Shown piece by piece: positions 16,858 to 24,802 of a stretch of 36,738 nt of DNA (the stretch's first letter is position 1; each line of letters begins with the position of its first letter). A model generated the notes under the pieces. That model searched no databases. It had not been told where the DNA came from and saw only the letters and a program-made list of their open reading frames with translations. The stretch covers positions 1 to 36,738 of the forward strand of contig NCCR01000078.1 in assembly GCA_002279765.1 (NCBI GenBank), read 5' to 3'. The translations under genes and the position numbers were made by a program. Source of the stretch: Verrucomicrobia bacterium 12-59-8 (GTDB lineage Bacteria; Verrucomicrobiota; Verrucomicrobiae; Verrucomicrobiales; Verrucomicrobiaceae).

Positions 16858-16883
16858 CCGACAGAACCAGAGCCTGATGCACT

Positions 16884-16916
16884 ACCGCATGGCGCTCCGG
16901 CGTCACGCGGTTTTTT
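16884..16916 (+). terminator. Probable terminator of the Gfo/Idh/MocA gene
   Basis: An imperfect stem with ACCGC pairing to GCGGT and an inner CGC-TCCG-GCG hairpin, followed by a run of six T. It lies 27 bases after the stop codon. Confidence 0.6.
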
Positions 16917-17009
16917 GCTGCGCAGCGCGGACTTCAGGCCGCAGCAGTTACAGGCGCGGGCGGGGTTTGACGAAATAGCAGCTATCTGCCAGTTTTATTT
17001 CAGGCCGGC

Positions 17010-17970
17010 TCAGGTGTATTCCAGGAGCGCTTTGATCACCTTGCGCTCCGCCACGGCTTGGAATGCGGCTGTGATTTCCTCAACGGGAAAGCGGTGGGTA
17101 ATGAAGTCGGCGGAGGTGAGCCTGCCCTCGCGAATCCACTGGCAGATGGCGGTTTGCGACTCTTTTTCGTAGCGCCGTGTGGGCCACTGATGGACGAAGA
17201 GGTTGAAGTTGAAGTCGGCTTTCGCTTTGTCGATGTGCAGGACGCCATGGGTGAGTACGCCGTAGATGCAGTGCGAGCCGCCACGGCGCAGTAGCGGCAG
17301 GCCCTGCTGCACGATGTCTGGGTGGCCGACGGCGTCGATGACGGCATCGAGCTTCTTGCCACGAATGCTCGTGAGTTCGCCGATGGCGAGGTCTCCGGGG
17401 GCAAAGGCTGCATCCGCGCCAAAGGCCAGGGCCCACCGGGCCTGCGCCGTAGATGAGCACATCGTCTCCGGGCTGGAGGTGAAAATCGCGGAACGCACCC
17501 AGCACCTCGCGCCAGGTGCAGAGCAGCACAGCCTGCTCCGGGCGGATGTCGGCATCCACGCGGGTCTGGATCTCAAACACTTCGACCCAGCCGTGCTCTT
17601 CATCGGCCACGCCATCCGCGACCATGGCGTCATGGTCATTGGCCAGCGTGAACTCCCCGAAGCCGCCCCAGCCGGAATCGACACCCTCGGTTTGCAAGTC
17701 GAACACGAGCCCGCCAACGGCGCGGTCGCCAACCTGGAAGTTTTTCACCTTCTCTCCCACCTCCACCACGATGCCGACGCTCTCATGACCGAGAGCGAAG
17801 GGGAACTTGTCTTCCATGCCCGGAAAGGAGCCGCCGAGGAGTTCGGAATCCGTGCGATTGCACAGGCAGGCGCACTCTGTGCGCACCAGCGCTTGGTACG
17901 GCCCCGGTTTCGGCTGTGGCGTGTCGAGGATGGCAAGTTCTCCGGGCGAGATGGCGATGACGGACTTCAT
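17010..17970 (-). pseudogene. Zinc-dependent alcohol dehydrogenase (MDR family), frameshifted with internal loss
   Basis: The ATG at 17970 starts MKSVIAISPGELAIL. In the longer reading, which begins six codons earlier, catalytic-zinc residues are C43 (CLCNRTDS) and H68-E69 (ALGHES); the structural four-cysteine zinc lobe is absent. The cofactor-binding domain begins (DDVLIYGAGPVG), but after GPVG, near 17430, the frame changes. The remaining protein continues in another frame as ALAFGADAAFAPGDLAIGEL, then KKLDAVIDAVGHPDIVQQGL, to KALLEYT ending at 17010. Compared with family members, the segment between GAGPVG and the ALAFGADAA strand, about 25-30 residues of the Rossmann fold including the acidic residue that binds the cofactor ribose, is missing. 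If the sequence is right, the enzyme is dead. The C-terminal part has no further defects. Confidence 0.8.
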
Positions 17971-18264
17971 GAGCCGCGCATCGAACACGCGGCGCGTGCG
18001 AGTGCAAGCGAGGATCGTGCTAGGGAGTCAATGAGGACAAGCAGGGGGAAGCAAGTCGAGGCTGCGCTGTCAAGGGGGTAGATGTGGCTACCGAAGCGCA
18101 ATCTTCCGCATCTTCGATCCAGCCGCGCTGCTTTAGGTTTACGTCCCAAACCCCGAGGCGCTCTGCCGCAACCGTCCCCCCCCCCCGCTGCACAACCTCT
18201 GCGCAGCAACTCCCTATTTCCGCACTGGAAACGTGCCCGATTCTTGCTTTGAAAAAGGCTGCCC
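17971..18264. other. Divergent intergenic region with an 11-C tract
   Basis: 294 bases between the alcohol dehydrogenase remnant and the hydroxylase gene, which point away from each other, so both promoters must lie here. No convincing -35/-10 pair stands out. The one notable element is an uninterrupted run of 11 C at 18176-18186, about 80 bases before the hydroxylase start. Confidence 0.5.
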
Positions 18265-19164
18265 ATGTTCCGCACGCTACTCGAATACCTACTCTGGCCC
18301 CTGATCCTCATCGCCGCGCTGATCCCCACCGGGATCGGCATCGCCAGCGGCCATGGTCCGCTGGCCTTTAACATCACCTACTTCAGTCTCGCAGCCCTGC
18401 TGTATGTGCTGGAGCGTGTCTATCCGTTTGAGGAAAGCTGGTTGCACTCGGACGGGCAAGAGATCCCCGACTTTGCTCATACCGCCTTCACCAAATCCTT
18501 CGTGCAGTTGCTCATCGTGTCCGCCACTTTGATCGGCTTGGCCGACGTCGTGGGGGGAGATCAAGGTACAGGCTACTGGCCAAACCACTGGCCCATGTTC
18601 TTCCAGGTCGTGCTTGGGCTGGTAATCGCCGAGTTTGGTCTTTACTGGGCGCACCGCATCGCCCATGAATGGATGCCGCTCTGGTGGTTCCACGCCGTGC
18701 ATCACAGCTCTAAAAAGCTGTGGTTCTTCAACACCGGCCGCTTTCACATTATCGACACACTCAAGAGCATGATCTTCTCCGCCCCGCTGCTGGCTCTGGC
18801 GGGTGCGCCACGGGATGTCGTGCTCTGGTTCGGTGCCATCACGGCCTACATTGGCTTTCTCACCCATGCCAACATCCGCATGCGCTTCGGCTGGCTGAAC
18901 TACATCTTCAACACCCCGGGCCTGCACCGCTGGCACCACTCCATGGATCTGCGTGAGGGGAACAAAAACTACGGCGAAAACCTCATGATCTGGGATCTGA
19001 TTTTCGGCACCTACTATGACGACGCCAACCGCCGCCCACCGGCGCAGATCGGCATCAAGTCTGCCATGCCGAGAACCTTCTGGGGGCAGATCATCGAGCC
19101 CTTCCGCTGGCACAAATTTCAGTCCTCTGCCAAAGAAGGCACCCACAAGCACGAGCTGCTGTGA
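18265..19164 (+). CDS. Sterol desaturase / fatty acid hydroxylase family membrane protein
   Basis: A 299-residue integral membrane di-iron enzyme candidate. It has an N-terminal membrane helix (about residues 8-27), a second (35-50), a third pair (about 78-125) and a fourth hydrophobic stretch (168-200). The histidine clusters that define the superfamily are all present: HRIAH (H130, H134), HAVHH (H143, H146, H147), H201 in LTHANI, and HRWHH (H221, H224, H225). These should hold a di-iron centre that hydroxylates or desaturates a lipid chain or terpenoid. The substrate is unknown; bacterial members act on fatty acids, carotenoids or sterol-like lipids, or cleave ether lipids. The start at 18265 is preceded by AAAAAGG, a fair ribosome binding site. 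Confidence 0.92.
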   Translation: MFRTLLEYLLWPLILIAALIPTGIGIASGHGPLAFNITYFSLAALLYVLERVYPFEESWLHSDGQEIPDFAHTAFTKSFVQLLIVSATLIGLADVVGGDQGTGYWPNHWPMFFQVVLGLVIAEFGLYWAHRIAHEWMPLWWFHAVHHSSKKLWFFNTGRFHIIDTLKSMIFSAPLLALAGAPRDVVLWFGAITAYIGFLTHANIRMRFGWLNYIFNTPGLHRWHHSMDLREGNKNYGENLMIWDLIFGTYYDDANRRPPAQIGIKSAMPRTFWGQIIEPFRWHKFQSSAKEGTHKHELL

Positions 19165-19240
19165 AAAAGGACGGCACCGCACCCTGAAAACGACTTGCTG
19201 CCCTTCGGTGCCCATGCGAAGCATCGTACCCCGAAACAAC

Positions 19241-19315
19241 GCGCCCGTAGTTCAACGGATAGAATGGTGGTCTCCGAAGCCGCATATCCAGGTTCGATTC
19301 CTGGCGGGCGCACCA
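19241..19315 (+). tRNA. tRNA-Arg (anticodon CCG)
   Basis: Complete cloverleaf of 75 bases. The acceptor stem GCGCCCG pairs with CGGGCGC. The D-arm is GTTC-AACGGATA-GAAT. The anticodon stem GTGGT/GCCGC encloses the loop CTCCGAA, giving anticodon CCG for the CGG codon. The T-arm is CCAGG-TTCGATT-CCTGG. The CCA end is encoded (19313-19315). Confidence 0.97.
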
Positions 19316-19338
19316 GCTGGGAGAAGCGGCTGGAAAGA

Positions 19339-19412
19339 ACTCATGAGCTTTAGCTCGTGTTGGGAGACATAGGCCCGATCCAGACGGAGCTGAGGCTCAT
19401 AAAGGAAGTTTG
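19339..19412. repeat. Paired-hairpin REP/BIME-like element, copy 4
   Basis: The left arm is AACTCATGAGCTTTAGCTCG then TGTTGGG. The diverged right arm is CCAGACGGAGCTGAGGCTCA then TAAAGGAAGTTT. It starts 24 bases after tRNA-Arg and ends 37 bases before the Nudix stop codon. Confidence 0.75.
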
Positions 19413-19448
19413 TGTCTGGGCTCGGGCTCTTGGACGGACGCAAATGTC

Positions 19449-20036
19449 TTACGCTGCCAGAAGCAGGCGACGACGCAACGCCACATCTCCCACACCGGCC
19501 ACCGCCAGCAGCGCCAGAACGCTGACGCTGTCACGGATGCGCCCATCGCGCGCCATTTGAATTGCTTCGCTGAGTGGCAGGCGCAGGACTTCGAGCTGCT
19601 CAGTGTCTTCGGGCTGCGCCTCGGTGTGGGTCAGGCCGGTGGCGATGAAGATGTCGCAAACTTCGTTGCTGGTGGAATTGGAAAGTTGGATGCCGGAGAG
19701 CAGGGGCTCGATGGTGGTGGCGACGATGCCGGTCTCCTCCAGCAGTTCGCGTCTAGCCGCCTCGGCTGGGGATTCACCGGCGGGACATCCGCCTTCGGGG
19801 ATCTCCCACTCGTAGCGCCCATGGCAGTAGCGCCACTGGCCCACAAGCCAGGTATGACCCGCATCATCAACGGGGATCACGCCGACGGCGATGTTCTTGT
19901 ACTCCACCACGCCGTAAATGCCGGGGCCTCCTGTGGGTTTGAGCACCTGATCCTCACGCACTCGGATCCACGGATTGGCATAAGTCTCGCGCGTGGAAAT
20001 AGTCTGCCAGGGGTTCGGGTGTTGGGGTAGCGTCAT
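19449..20036 (-). CDS. Nudix hydrolase, ADP-ribose pyrophosphatase-like
   Basis: A 195-residue cytoplasmic hydrolase. The ATG at 20036 (MTLPQHPNPWQTISTRE) was chosen because the first 92 codons of the longer open frame show no family similarity. The Nudix box Gx5Ex7REUxEExGU is intact: it runs from GGCPAGES through AARRELLEETGI at about residues 104-126, with the metal-binding RE and EE. The upstream part (ETYANPWIRVREDQVLKPTG) and GVVEYKNIAVGVIPVDD match the ADP-ribose/nucleotide-sugar pyrophosphatase branch, which cleaves ADP-ribose or NDP-sugars to the monophosphates. No ribosome binding site is visible on the coding strand. Confidence 0.93.
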   Translation of the reverse strand: MTLPQHPNPWQTISTRETYANPWIRVREDQVLKPTGGPGIYGVVEYKNIAVGVIPVDDAGHTWLVGQWRYCHGRYEWEIPEGGCPAGESPAEAARRELLEETGIVATTIEPLLSGIQLSNSTSNEVCDIFIATGLTHTEAQPEDTEQLEVLRLPLSEAIQMARDGRIRDSVSVLALLAVAGVGDVALRRRLLLAA

Positions 20037-20373
20037 GGAAGAAAGGAGGTCAGAGAATGGGGGAGAGGTCAAGGGGGTTGACTGCTGCCGGGCATTGAAA
20101 ATCGCAACTTTTTGGACTCGCGCTCCGCGCGCCTGGAGCGGAAGCACAGGGATCGAACTGGTGCATTGAACAACGTCTATTCGACAGAATACCTGGCCTT
20201 CAAATGGCTGCGCATCCTTTGGCGTATGTGGTATGACGACGTGCCCTGCTGCGAAAGCACCTTCACCAACGCCAGGAAACGCCACGGGCAGCCCTCTTGC
20301 TGCTATAAACATATCTCACTTTCACCTGCTTTTTCCGTTTGCCAGAATGCGCAGTACGTCTGGCGTTTTTTTG
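20037..20373. other. Intergenic region between the Nudix and TPR genes
   Basis: 337 bases with no credible protein gene. It contains the upstream region of the Nudix gene and, at the right end, a plus-strand terminator-like hairpin (20341-20372) for which no plus-strand gene is visible. Open frames here have no recognisable protein character. Confidence 0.5.
20341..20372 (+). terminator. Orphan plus-strand terminator-like hairpin
   Basis: The stem GCCAGA/TCTGGC has a 12-base loop and is followed by GTTTTTTT. Read on the minus strand, which is the direction of the neighbouring genes, there is no T tail on the proper side. It therefore implies a transcript from the plus strand ending here, or it is chance. 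Confidence 0.45.
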
Positions 20374-21414
20374 TCAGTCCTTCGTCTTCTCTATATGCGC
20401 CTTCACCTTGATCAGCTCGTCCACCATCTGCTGCGTCAGCTGGATGCGTTCGTCGTCCGTACTCAGCACTCTTTTGTAGCTCGCCAGATTGCGCTGGGCA
20501 TAAGTCAAAGCCTCGGTGAATTTGTTCTGCGCGGCCAGACATCCGACCAGATGGTTGCAGTAGTTCAGCGTGTCTGTGTCCTCTGAACCCAGCGCGCCCT
20601 CGGCGACGGACAGCGTCTGGCGGCACTCCTTTTCTGCCTCCTCCAGCTTGCCCACTGCAGTCAGCACCTCGATGAAATCCCGCCGGACGTTCAGCGTTTT
20701 GCGGTCCTTGCTGCCATATACATGGGTGACCCTCGGCAGCATCGTCCGCATCTGTGTTTCAGCTTCCGCGTATTTTTTAGAATCTCGCAGCGCCTCCACC
20801 ATCATCATCCCCACCTGCAGCGTCCGCCGGTCCATCGGACCCGTCGCACGTTCGACCATTGGCATCAATTCACGGCATTCTTGTTCAAACTCCTGCTCGT
20901 TCCCCAGCTTGTGCAAAATCTGCGCCAGATTGCTGCGCGCCCACAGCGTATCTGGATGCGCCTCGCCGAGCGCCTTGGTATCTGCGGCGATCAAGTGGCG
21001 GCACACCAATTCCGCCTCAGCGTTTTTGTCCTGCGCCGACAGTGCTTCGACGAGCCAGTTCTGGCAGTCCAGCGTGTCGCGACTCTCCTCCCCCAAGGCC
21101 TTCGTCATCAGCGGCAGCAGAGCCTGCAGTTCAGTCTCCGCCTCCGCATACCTCTCCTGAACAAGGATGCTGTTTGCCAGCAGGAGCCGCGCCAGCAGCG
21201 TATCCCCGGACTCTGCGCCGAGCGAGTGCGTGCGCGCCGCCACCAGCGCTTTTGCAGCCTTTTCCGCCTGTGCGTACTTGTGTGCCCTCTTCAGCAGTAC
21301 CACGGCATCGTACGCCTTCTCATCCGCCGTCGCCGCCTCCACCCGAGCCACCCCGCAGTAAGCCGTCAAAATCATCCATAGACAGGCAGGCGCGAAAGAG
21401 TGGAGCAGTTTCAT
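20374..21414 (-). CDS. Secreted TPR protein, kinesin-light-chain-like repeats
   Basis: A 346-residue product with a signal peptide (MKLLHSFAPACLWMILTAYC, then VARVEA). The rest is tetratricopeptide repeats of the 42-residue class. The motif with a DTL or RTL core (for example LGEESRDTLDCQNWLVEAL) recurs with its TL at residues 72, 114, 156, 198, 240 and 282, exactly 42 apart. Such arrays form a protein-binding superhelix, here probably in the periplasm. There is no enzymatic domain and the partner is unknown. It stands alone on the minus strand. Confidence 0.88.
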   Translation of the reverse strand: MKLLHSFAPACLWMILTAYCGVARVEAATADEKAYDAVVLLKRAHKYAQAEKAAKALVAARTHSLGAESGDTLLARLLLANSILVQERYAEAETELQALLPLMTKALGEESRDTLDCQNWLVEALSAQDKNAEAELVCRHLIAADTKALGEAHPDTLWARSNLAQILHKLGNEQEFEQECRELMPMVERATGPMDRRTLQVGMMMVEALRDSKKYAEAETQMRTMLPRVTHVYGSKDRKTLNVRRDFIEVLTAVGKLEEAEKECRQTLSVAEGALGSEDTDTLNYCNHLVGCLAAQNKFTEALTYAQRNLASYKRVLSTDDERIQLTQQMVDELIKVKAHIEKTKD

Positions 21415-21665
21415 GCAGAGCAGAGGCGAGCTGTGGTTAGGAGCCCCGATTAAATGCCTCCCCGCTCAATGGCAAGCCCCATTTTCATCAGTCCCGCGCC
21501 CCCTCTCACCGCCGCAAACGCCAGGACAAGCCGTAATAAAGGTGCGAGTGACAGTTCTTAAGTGACATCCACACCGATCAAAGCCCCGGCTGAATGGCCG
21601 AAATAGGCGGGGGAACAAAACGAAGAGGGCGTTGTCCAAACCGAGCTGACGCTCGGGAGGACTTT
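21415..21665. other. Intergenic region upstream of the TPR gene
   Basis: Holds the 5' flank of the TPR gene and, at the right end, a degenerate single arm of the REP-like element (21634-21666). Nothing else is recognised. Confidence 0.4.
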
Positions 21666-21666
21666 T
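21634..21666. repeat. Degenerate half copy of the REP-like element, copy 5
   Basis: TCCAAACCGAGCTGACGCTC then GGGAGGACTTTT. The stem is now CGAGC/GCTCG around TGAC, with the CC(A)GAxCGAG start and ACTTTT end of the family. It sits directly at the 3' end of the next gene. Confidence 0.5.
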
Positions 21667-22325
21667 CACTTCACCGTCGAAAGCACCAATACATCCGCTT
21701 CCACCTGAAACTTCTGGATCGCCTTCAGCACCGGTCCCAGCGCCGCATCCTTTTGATAAGGGCCGAGGTAGCCGTACATCGCCATGCCTTTGACCATTTC
21801 CACCGGCACCGTCTTGTCCGGCACCCGCACGGCGCTGACTTTGGCATCCGGTCCCAGCTCGGTCATCTCCAGAGTAAAGTCCACCTCGCCAACGAGGTAG
21901 CGCTTGGTGTCCTCCCAGAACTTGGCCGTGTTCATCGGCAGGCTGGCCTCGGTGATGATCACCTGATTCGCGGCATCCAGCAATTTCACCCGCAGCATGT
22001 CCTTGTAGCTGCCGTTACCGCCGTCCGGGGCGAGGAGAAGCAGGGCATTGAGGTCTTCCACACTAAGCTTCAGAGTGGCTGGTTTGCCGGAGGTCGACGC
22101 TGCTGCAAAGTCAGTGAGCTTCTGTTCCAACTCAGGCATGGCCGCTACGGGCGGGAGGGTGACCGGGGCCGTCTGCGTGATGGCAGCGATGGCAGCATCC
22201 ATCGTGGTCAGCGTGTAATAGCTCCACCACAAGATGAAGCCAAAGACTCCAATCACGGCGGCCATGATGATGCAGCCGTAGCCGGAGTGGAATTCGCCTG
22301 TGGGAACTTTTTGAATCTTTGACAT
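21666..22325 (-). CDS. Single-pass membrane protein of unknown function
   Basis: A 219-residue product. A short cytoplasmic N-terminus (MSKIQKVPTGEFHSGYG) is followed by one strong membrane helix (about residues 18-38, CIIMAAVIGVFGFILWWSYY) and an extracytoplasmic domain. The latter has a predicted alpha-helical start (PELEQKLTDFAAAS) and an alternating beta pattern (ATLKLSVEDLNALL, VDFTLEMTELG), which resembles lipid-binding-type sandwich folds only loosely. No family is recognised. It begins 64 bases after the chorismate mutase gene on the same strand and may be cotranscribed with it. Confidence 0.7.
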   Translation of the reverse strand: MSKIQKVPTGEFHSGYGCIIMAAVIGVFGFILWWSYYTLTTMDAAIAAITQTAPVTLPPVAAMPELEQKLTDFAAASTSGKPATLKLSVEDLNALLLLAPDGGNGSYKDMLRVKLLDAANQVIITEASLPMNTAKFWEDTKRYLVGEVDFTLEMTELGPDAKVSAVRVPDKTVPVEMVKGMAMYGYLGPYQKDAALGPVLKAIQKFQVEADVLVLSTVK

Positions 22326-22389
22326 CCCTCATCTGAATGCGGCGCTGGCAAAGATCAAGCCGGGGTTCATCCGGGTGTGGATGAACTGC

Positions 22390-22929
22390 TCAGGGTGCGA
22401 GTCCTGACTGGAGTCCCGCAAGAGCCGGCTGAATGGCTGCTTCCGAATAACCCGCATGTACCAACCGCTGGCGTGCTTGATTCAAAATGGCGGCTGACTC
22501 AGCTGGACTGCGCGGCTGCGCCAGCAGGGAGATCATCTGCTGTCCAAGCTCATCCAAAGCCGGGCGTACTGTCAGGGTTAGGTCAGGCGCTGCCTTGGTG
22601 GAGGATGACCCATGCGGATGCTGCCGCCGCCATTCCTCCTGCACCACTTTGGCCGCCAGCATCTGCCCGGTGAAAAAGCGCCGCACATTCTCCGCTTTCA
22701 ATCCAGCCGCGACGCCGCGCTGCGTCATGGTGCGCAGCAGTTCCGCCTCACGCACCGGGTCGGTGATGGGCAATGACTTCGCCTGCTTGGCCATGGCCAC
22801 CTCATCCATCCAGCTTAGCCGCTGCACCATCAGCACAGGCAGGGACCTGGGCGAGTTCTTGTTCCAGACACAACCGGCCAGCAGCAAGGTCAGCACGCAC
22901 GACAGGAGGGAATGAGAGACAGTTTCCAT
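22390..22929 (-). CDS. Secreted lipoprotein-type chorismate mutase (AroQ-gamma-like)
   Basis: A 179-residue product. The ATG at 22929 gives a lipoprotein signal (METVSHSLLSCVLTLLLAGC, lipobox cysteine 20). The body matches the all-helical AroQ fold: LVQRLSWMDEVAMAKQAK, then LPITDPVREAELL, and later RRFFTGQMLAAKVVQEEW. Residues R37, K48, D57, R60 and E61 have exactly the spacing of R28, K39, D48, R51 and E52 in the E. coli chorismate mutase domain; Q89 may be the helix-3 glutamine. The reaction would be chorismate to prephenate. AroQ-gamma enzymes are normally periplasmic or secreted; here a lipid anchor is predicted, which is unusual. The remaining C-terminal 75 residues resemble the accessory part of the gamma class. 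It follows the TrxB-like gene by 23 bases, so one transcript is likely. Confidence 0.75.
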   Translation of the reverse strand: METVSHSLLSCVLTLLLAGCVWNKNSPRSLPVLMVQRLSWMDEVAMAKQAKSLPITDPVREAELLRTMTQRGVAAGLKAENVRRFFTGQMLAAKVVQEEWRRQHPHGSSSTKAAPDLTLTVRPALDELGQQMISLLAQPRSPAESAAILNQARQRLVHAGYSEAAIQPALAGLQSGLAP

Positions 22930-22952
22930 GGGGCGATGGTCTAATGTTTTCC

Positions 22953-24650
22953 TCAACTATAGGTCCCCAGGACCTGATGAACGTTTTCGATGGCCATGCT
23001 GCCTTCACCCACGGCAGCGCTGCAACGTTTGACTGAACCCGAGCGGACGTCGCCTGCGGCAAAGACACAGGGAAGGCTGGTCTCAAAGGGGTAGGGCGCA
23101 CGAGCCGCGTTTTTCCAGGCGGGCGCATCGGCGACGGCCTGCCCAGTTTTGATGAAGCCTTTTTCATCGCGCAGGATCTCCGGCGGCAGCCACTCGGTGC
23201 AGGGTCTGGCGCCGATCATGGAAAACACCGCCGCTGTTTCCACGGTGCGGACTTCACCGGTCTTGGAGTTGAGGATTTCGACTGACTTCAGCCGCTCATC
23301 GCCCATCATTTTCTGCACCTGCGTGTGGTAGAGGATCTCGATGTTGGGCCTCGTGGTCACACGGTTGGAAAGGTAGCTGGACATGCTTTTGGTCAGGTCT
23401 GCACCCCGGATCACCATGATGACCTTTTGAGCCACCTCAGACATGAACATCGCCGCCTGACCGGCGGAGTTGCCAGCACCGACAACGATGATGGTGTTGT
23501 CTTTGCAGAACTTGGCCTCCATCTTCGTCGCGGCGTAGTACACGCCCATGCCATCGAATTTCTCGCGCCCCTCGGCCTCGATCAGGTTGTACTGAGCACC
23601 CGTCGAGAGGATAACGCATTTGGATCGCAAAACGGTGACGCTGCCTTCGATCCGCAGTTCCACGCCATACTCGCCCTCTGCAAACGCGAGTGTTAGCGCG
23701 CGGGAGGGGGTGGAGAACTTCGCACCAAAGCGATGCGCCTGGAGCTGGGCGCGGCTGGTGAGCGCGCCGCCGCTGATCCCGGTGGGGTAGCTGAAGAAGT
23801 TTTCGATCAATGAGGACGATCCCGCCTGGCCTCCTGGTGCAAAGCTTTCAAGCACCACCGTTTCGAGTCCCTCTGAAGCGCCGTTCACTGCGGCTGCCAG
23901 TCCGGCGGGGCCCGCCCCCACGATGGCCAGATCGCACAGCAGTTCGGGGTCCTGCTCGGTTGAGAGCGGTCGTAGCAGTCCCGCCACGCGGGCCACATCC
24001 AGAATGGTTGGATCGTGGGTGATCGTGCCATCGCTGGCAATCAAGACCGGCAGGTCGGCTGGCGTGAGTCCGCGCAATTCGCAGATGGCCAGACCTTCGA
24101 CGCAGGTGGCATCGATGAGGCGATGCATGACGTGATTCTTATCGAGGAAATCGTCGATGCGGTGACCTGCGCTACAGCGCGGACTGGCAAGGATGCGAAG
24201 GCCCGCAAATTCCTTGTCCCGCATCAGGCGCTCGCGCCGCATCATGAAGGCCTGAACTAGGGGCTCGCCCACGCCCGGCAGCTCAGCCAGCGCCCACCTC
24301 AGCTTGTCGGCAGGCACGAGAAGGACCTCGGACTCCTCCGCTTTTCCCCGGTAGCTGGCGAGCGACGAGGTGCCCGTCAGCATGGAAACCTCTCCGACAA
24401 AATCGCGCGGCTTGGGGGTCGCTAGGATTTGCTCCACGCCATCGCGGTTCTCATACACCTCCAGCTCGCCACTGATCACCAGCGCCATCGGGAACTCCCG
24501 CTGCCCAGCTTTAACGATGACCTCGCCCGCACGGATGGTGTGCCTCACTCCCAGCGACTCCAGTTGCGCAAGCTGCTGGTCGTCCAGTTGTGGAAACGCG
24601 ATGCTTTCGGTGTCGCGGTAAAAAAGTTCGTCTTTTTCTTCAGCAGTCAT
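22953..24650 (-). CDS. cNMP-binding domain / thioredoxin-reductase-like FAD oxidoreductase fusion
   Basis: A 565-residue cytoplasmic flavoprotein. The ATG at 24650 (MTAEEKDELFYRD) is preferred over one 14 codons earlier. Domains, numbered in the longer reading: a cyclic-nucleotide-binding fold (about 35-150, with FVGEVSMLTGT), a thioredoxin-like fold with one cysteine (about 160-245, RILASPRCSAGHRIDDF), and a TrxB-type pyridine nucleotide-disulfide oxidoreductase (about 252-575). The FAD-binding GAGPAG is at 259-264, the NAD(P)H-binding GAGNSAG follows, and FAAGDVRSG is near the end. Two features are odd. The region that holds CxxC in true thioredoxin reductase reads GVYYAATKMEAKFC, so the redox disulfide is missing. 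The phosphate-cassette arginine of cNMP domains is also not obvious (GTSSLASYRGKA). Similar fusions are known in several phyla without a firm function. Confidence 0.88.
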   Translation of the reverse strand: MTAEEKDELFYRDTESIAFPQLDDQQLAQLESLGVRHTIRAGEVIVKAGQREFPMALVISGELEVYENRDGVEQILATPKPRDFVGEVSMLTGTSSLASYRGKAEESEVLLVPADKLRWALAELPGVGEPLVQAFMMRRERLMRDKEFAGLRILASPRCSAGHRIDDFLDKNHVMHRLIDATCVEGLAICELRGLTPADLPVLIASDGTITHDPTILDVARVAGLLRPLSTEQDPELLCDLAIVGAGPAGLAAAVNGASEGLETVVLESFAPGGQAGSSSLIENFFSYPTGISGGALTSRAQLQAHRFGAKFSTPSRALTLAFAEGEYGVELRIEGSVTVLRSKCVILSTGAQYNLIEAEGREKFDGMGVYYAATKMEAKFCKDNTIIVVGAGNSAGQAAMFMSEVAQKVIMVIRGADLTKSMSSYLSNRVTTRPNIEILYHTQVQKMMGDERLKSVEILNSKTGEVRTVETAAVFSMIGARPCTEWLPPEILRDEKGFIKTGQAVADAPAWKNAARAPYPFETSLPCVFAAGDVRSGSVKRCSAAVGEGSMAIENVHQVLGTYS

Positions 24651-24718
24651 GGGGGCAATCCTTCCGTGATCGGTGTTTCTGGCGAGTGCCATTCATAGCG
24701 CCAGTTTTGCTGTTTGCC

Positions 24719-24802
24719 AAAGTACTCATGCGCTTTAGCTCGTTCTGGATACTGCCAGCTTGAGGAGTTTTCCAGAACGAGCTAAAGCTCATCAGTACTT
24801 TG
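24719..24802. repeat. Paired-hairpin REP/BIME-like element, copy 6
   Basis: The left arm is AAAGTACTCATGCGCTTTAG then CTCGTTCTGGA. The right arm is TCCAGAACGAGCTAAAGCTC then ATCAGTACTTT. It is one of the two best-preserved copies. It lies between the divergent TrxB-like and mnmA genes and touches the apparent mnmA start. Confidence 0.85.

Noticed and set aside
19241..19412. Integration site at the 3' end of tRNA-Arg
   Set aside because: No integrase gene and no repeat of the tRNA end in the window; the sequence after it is a REP-like element.
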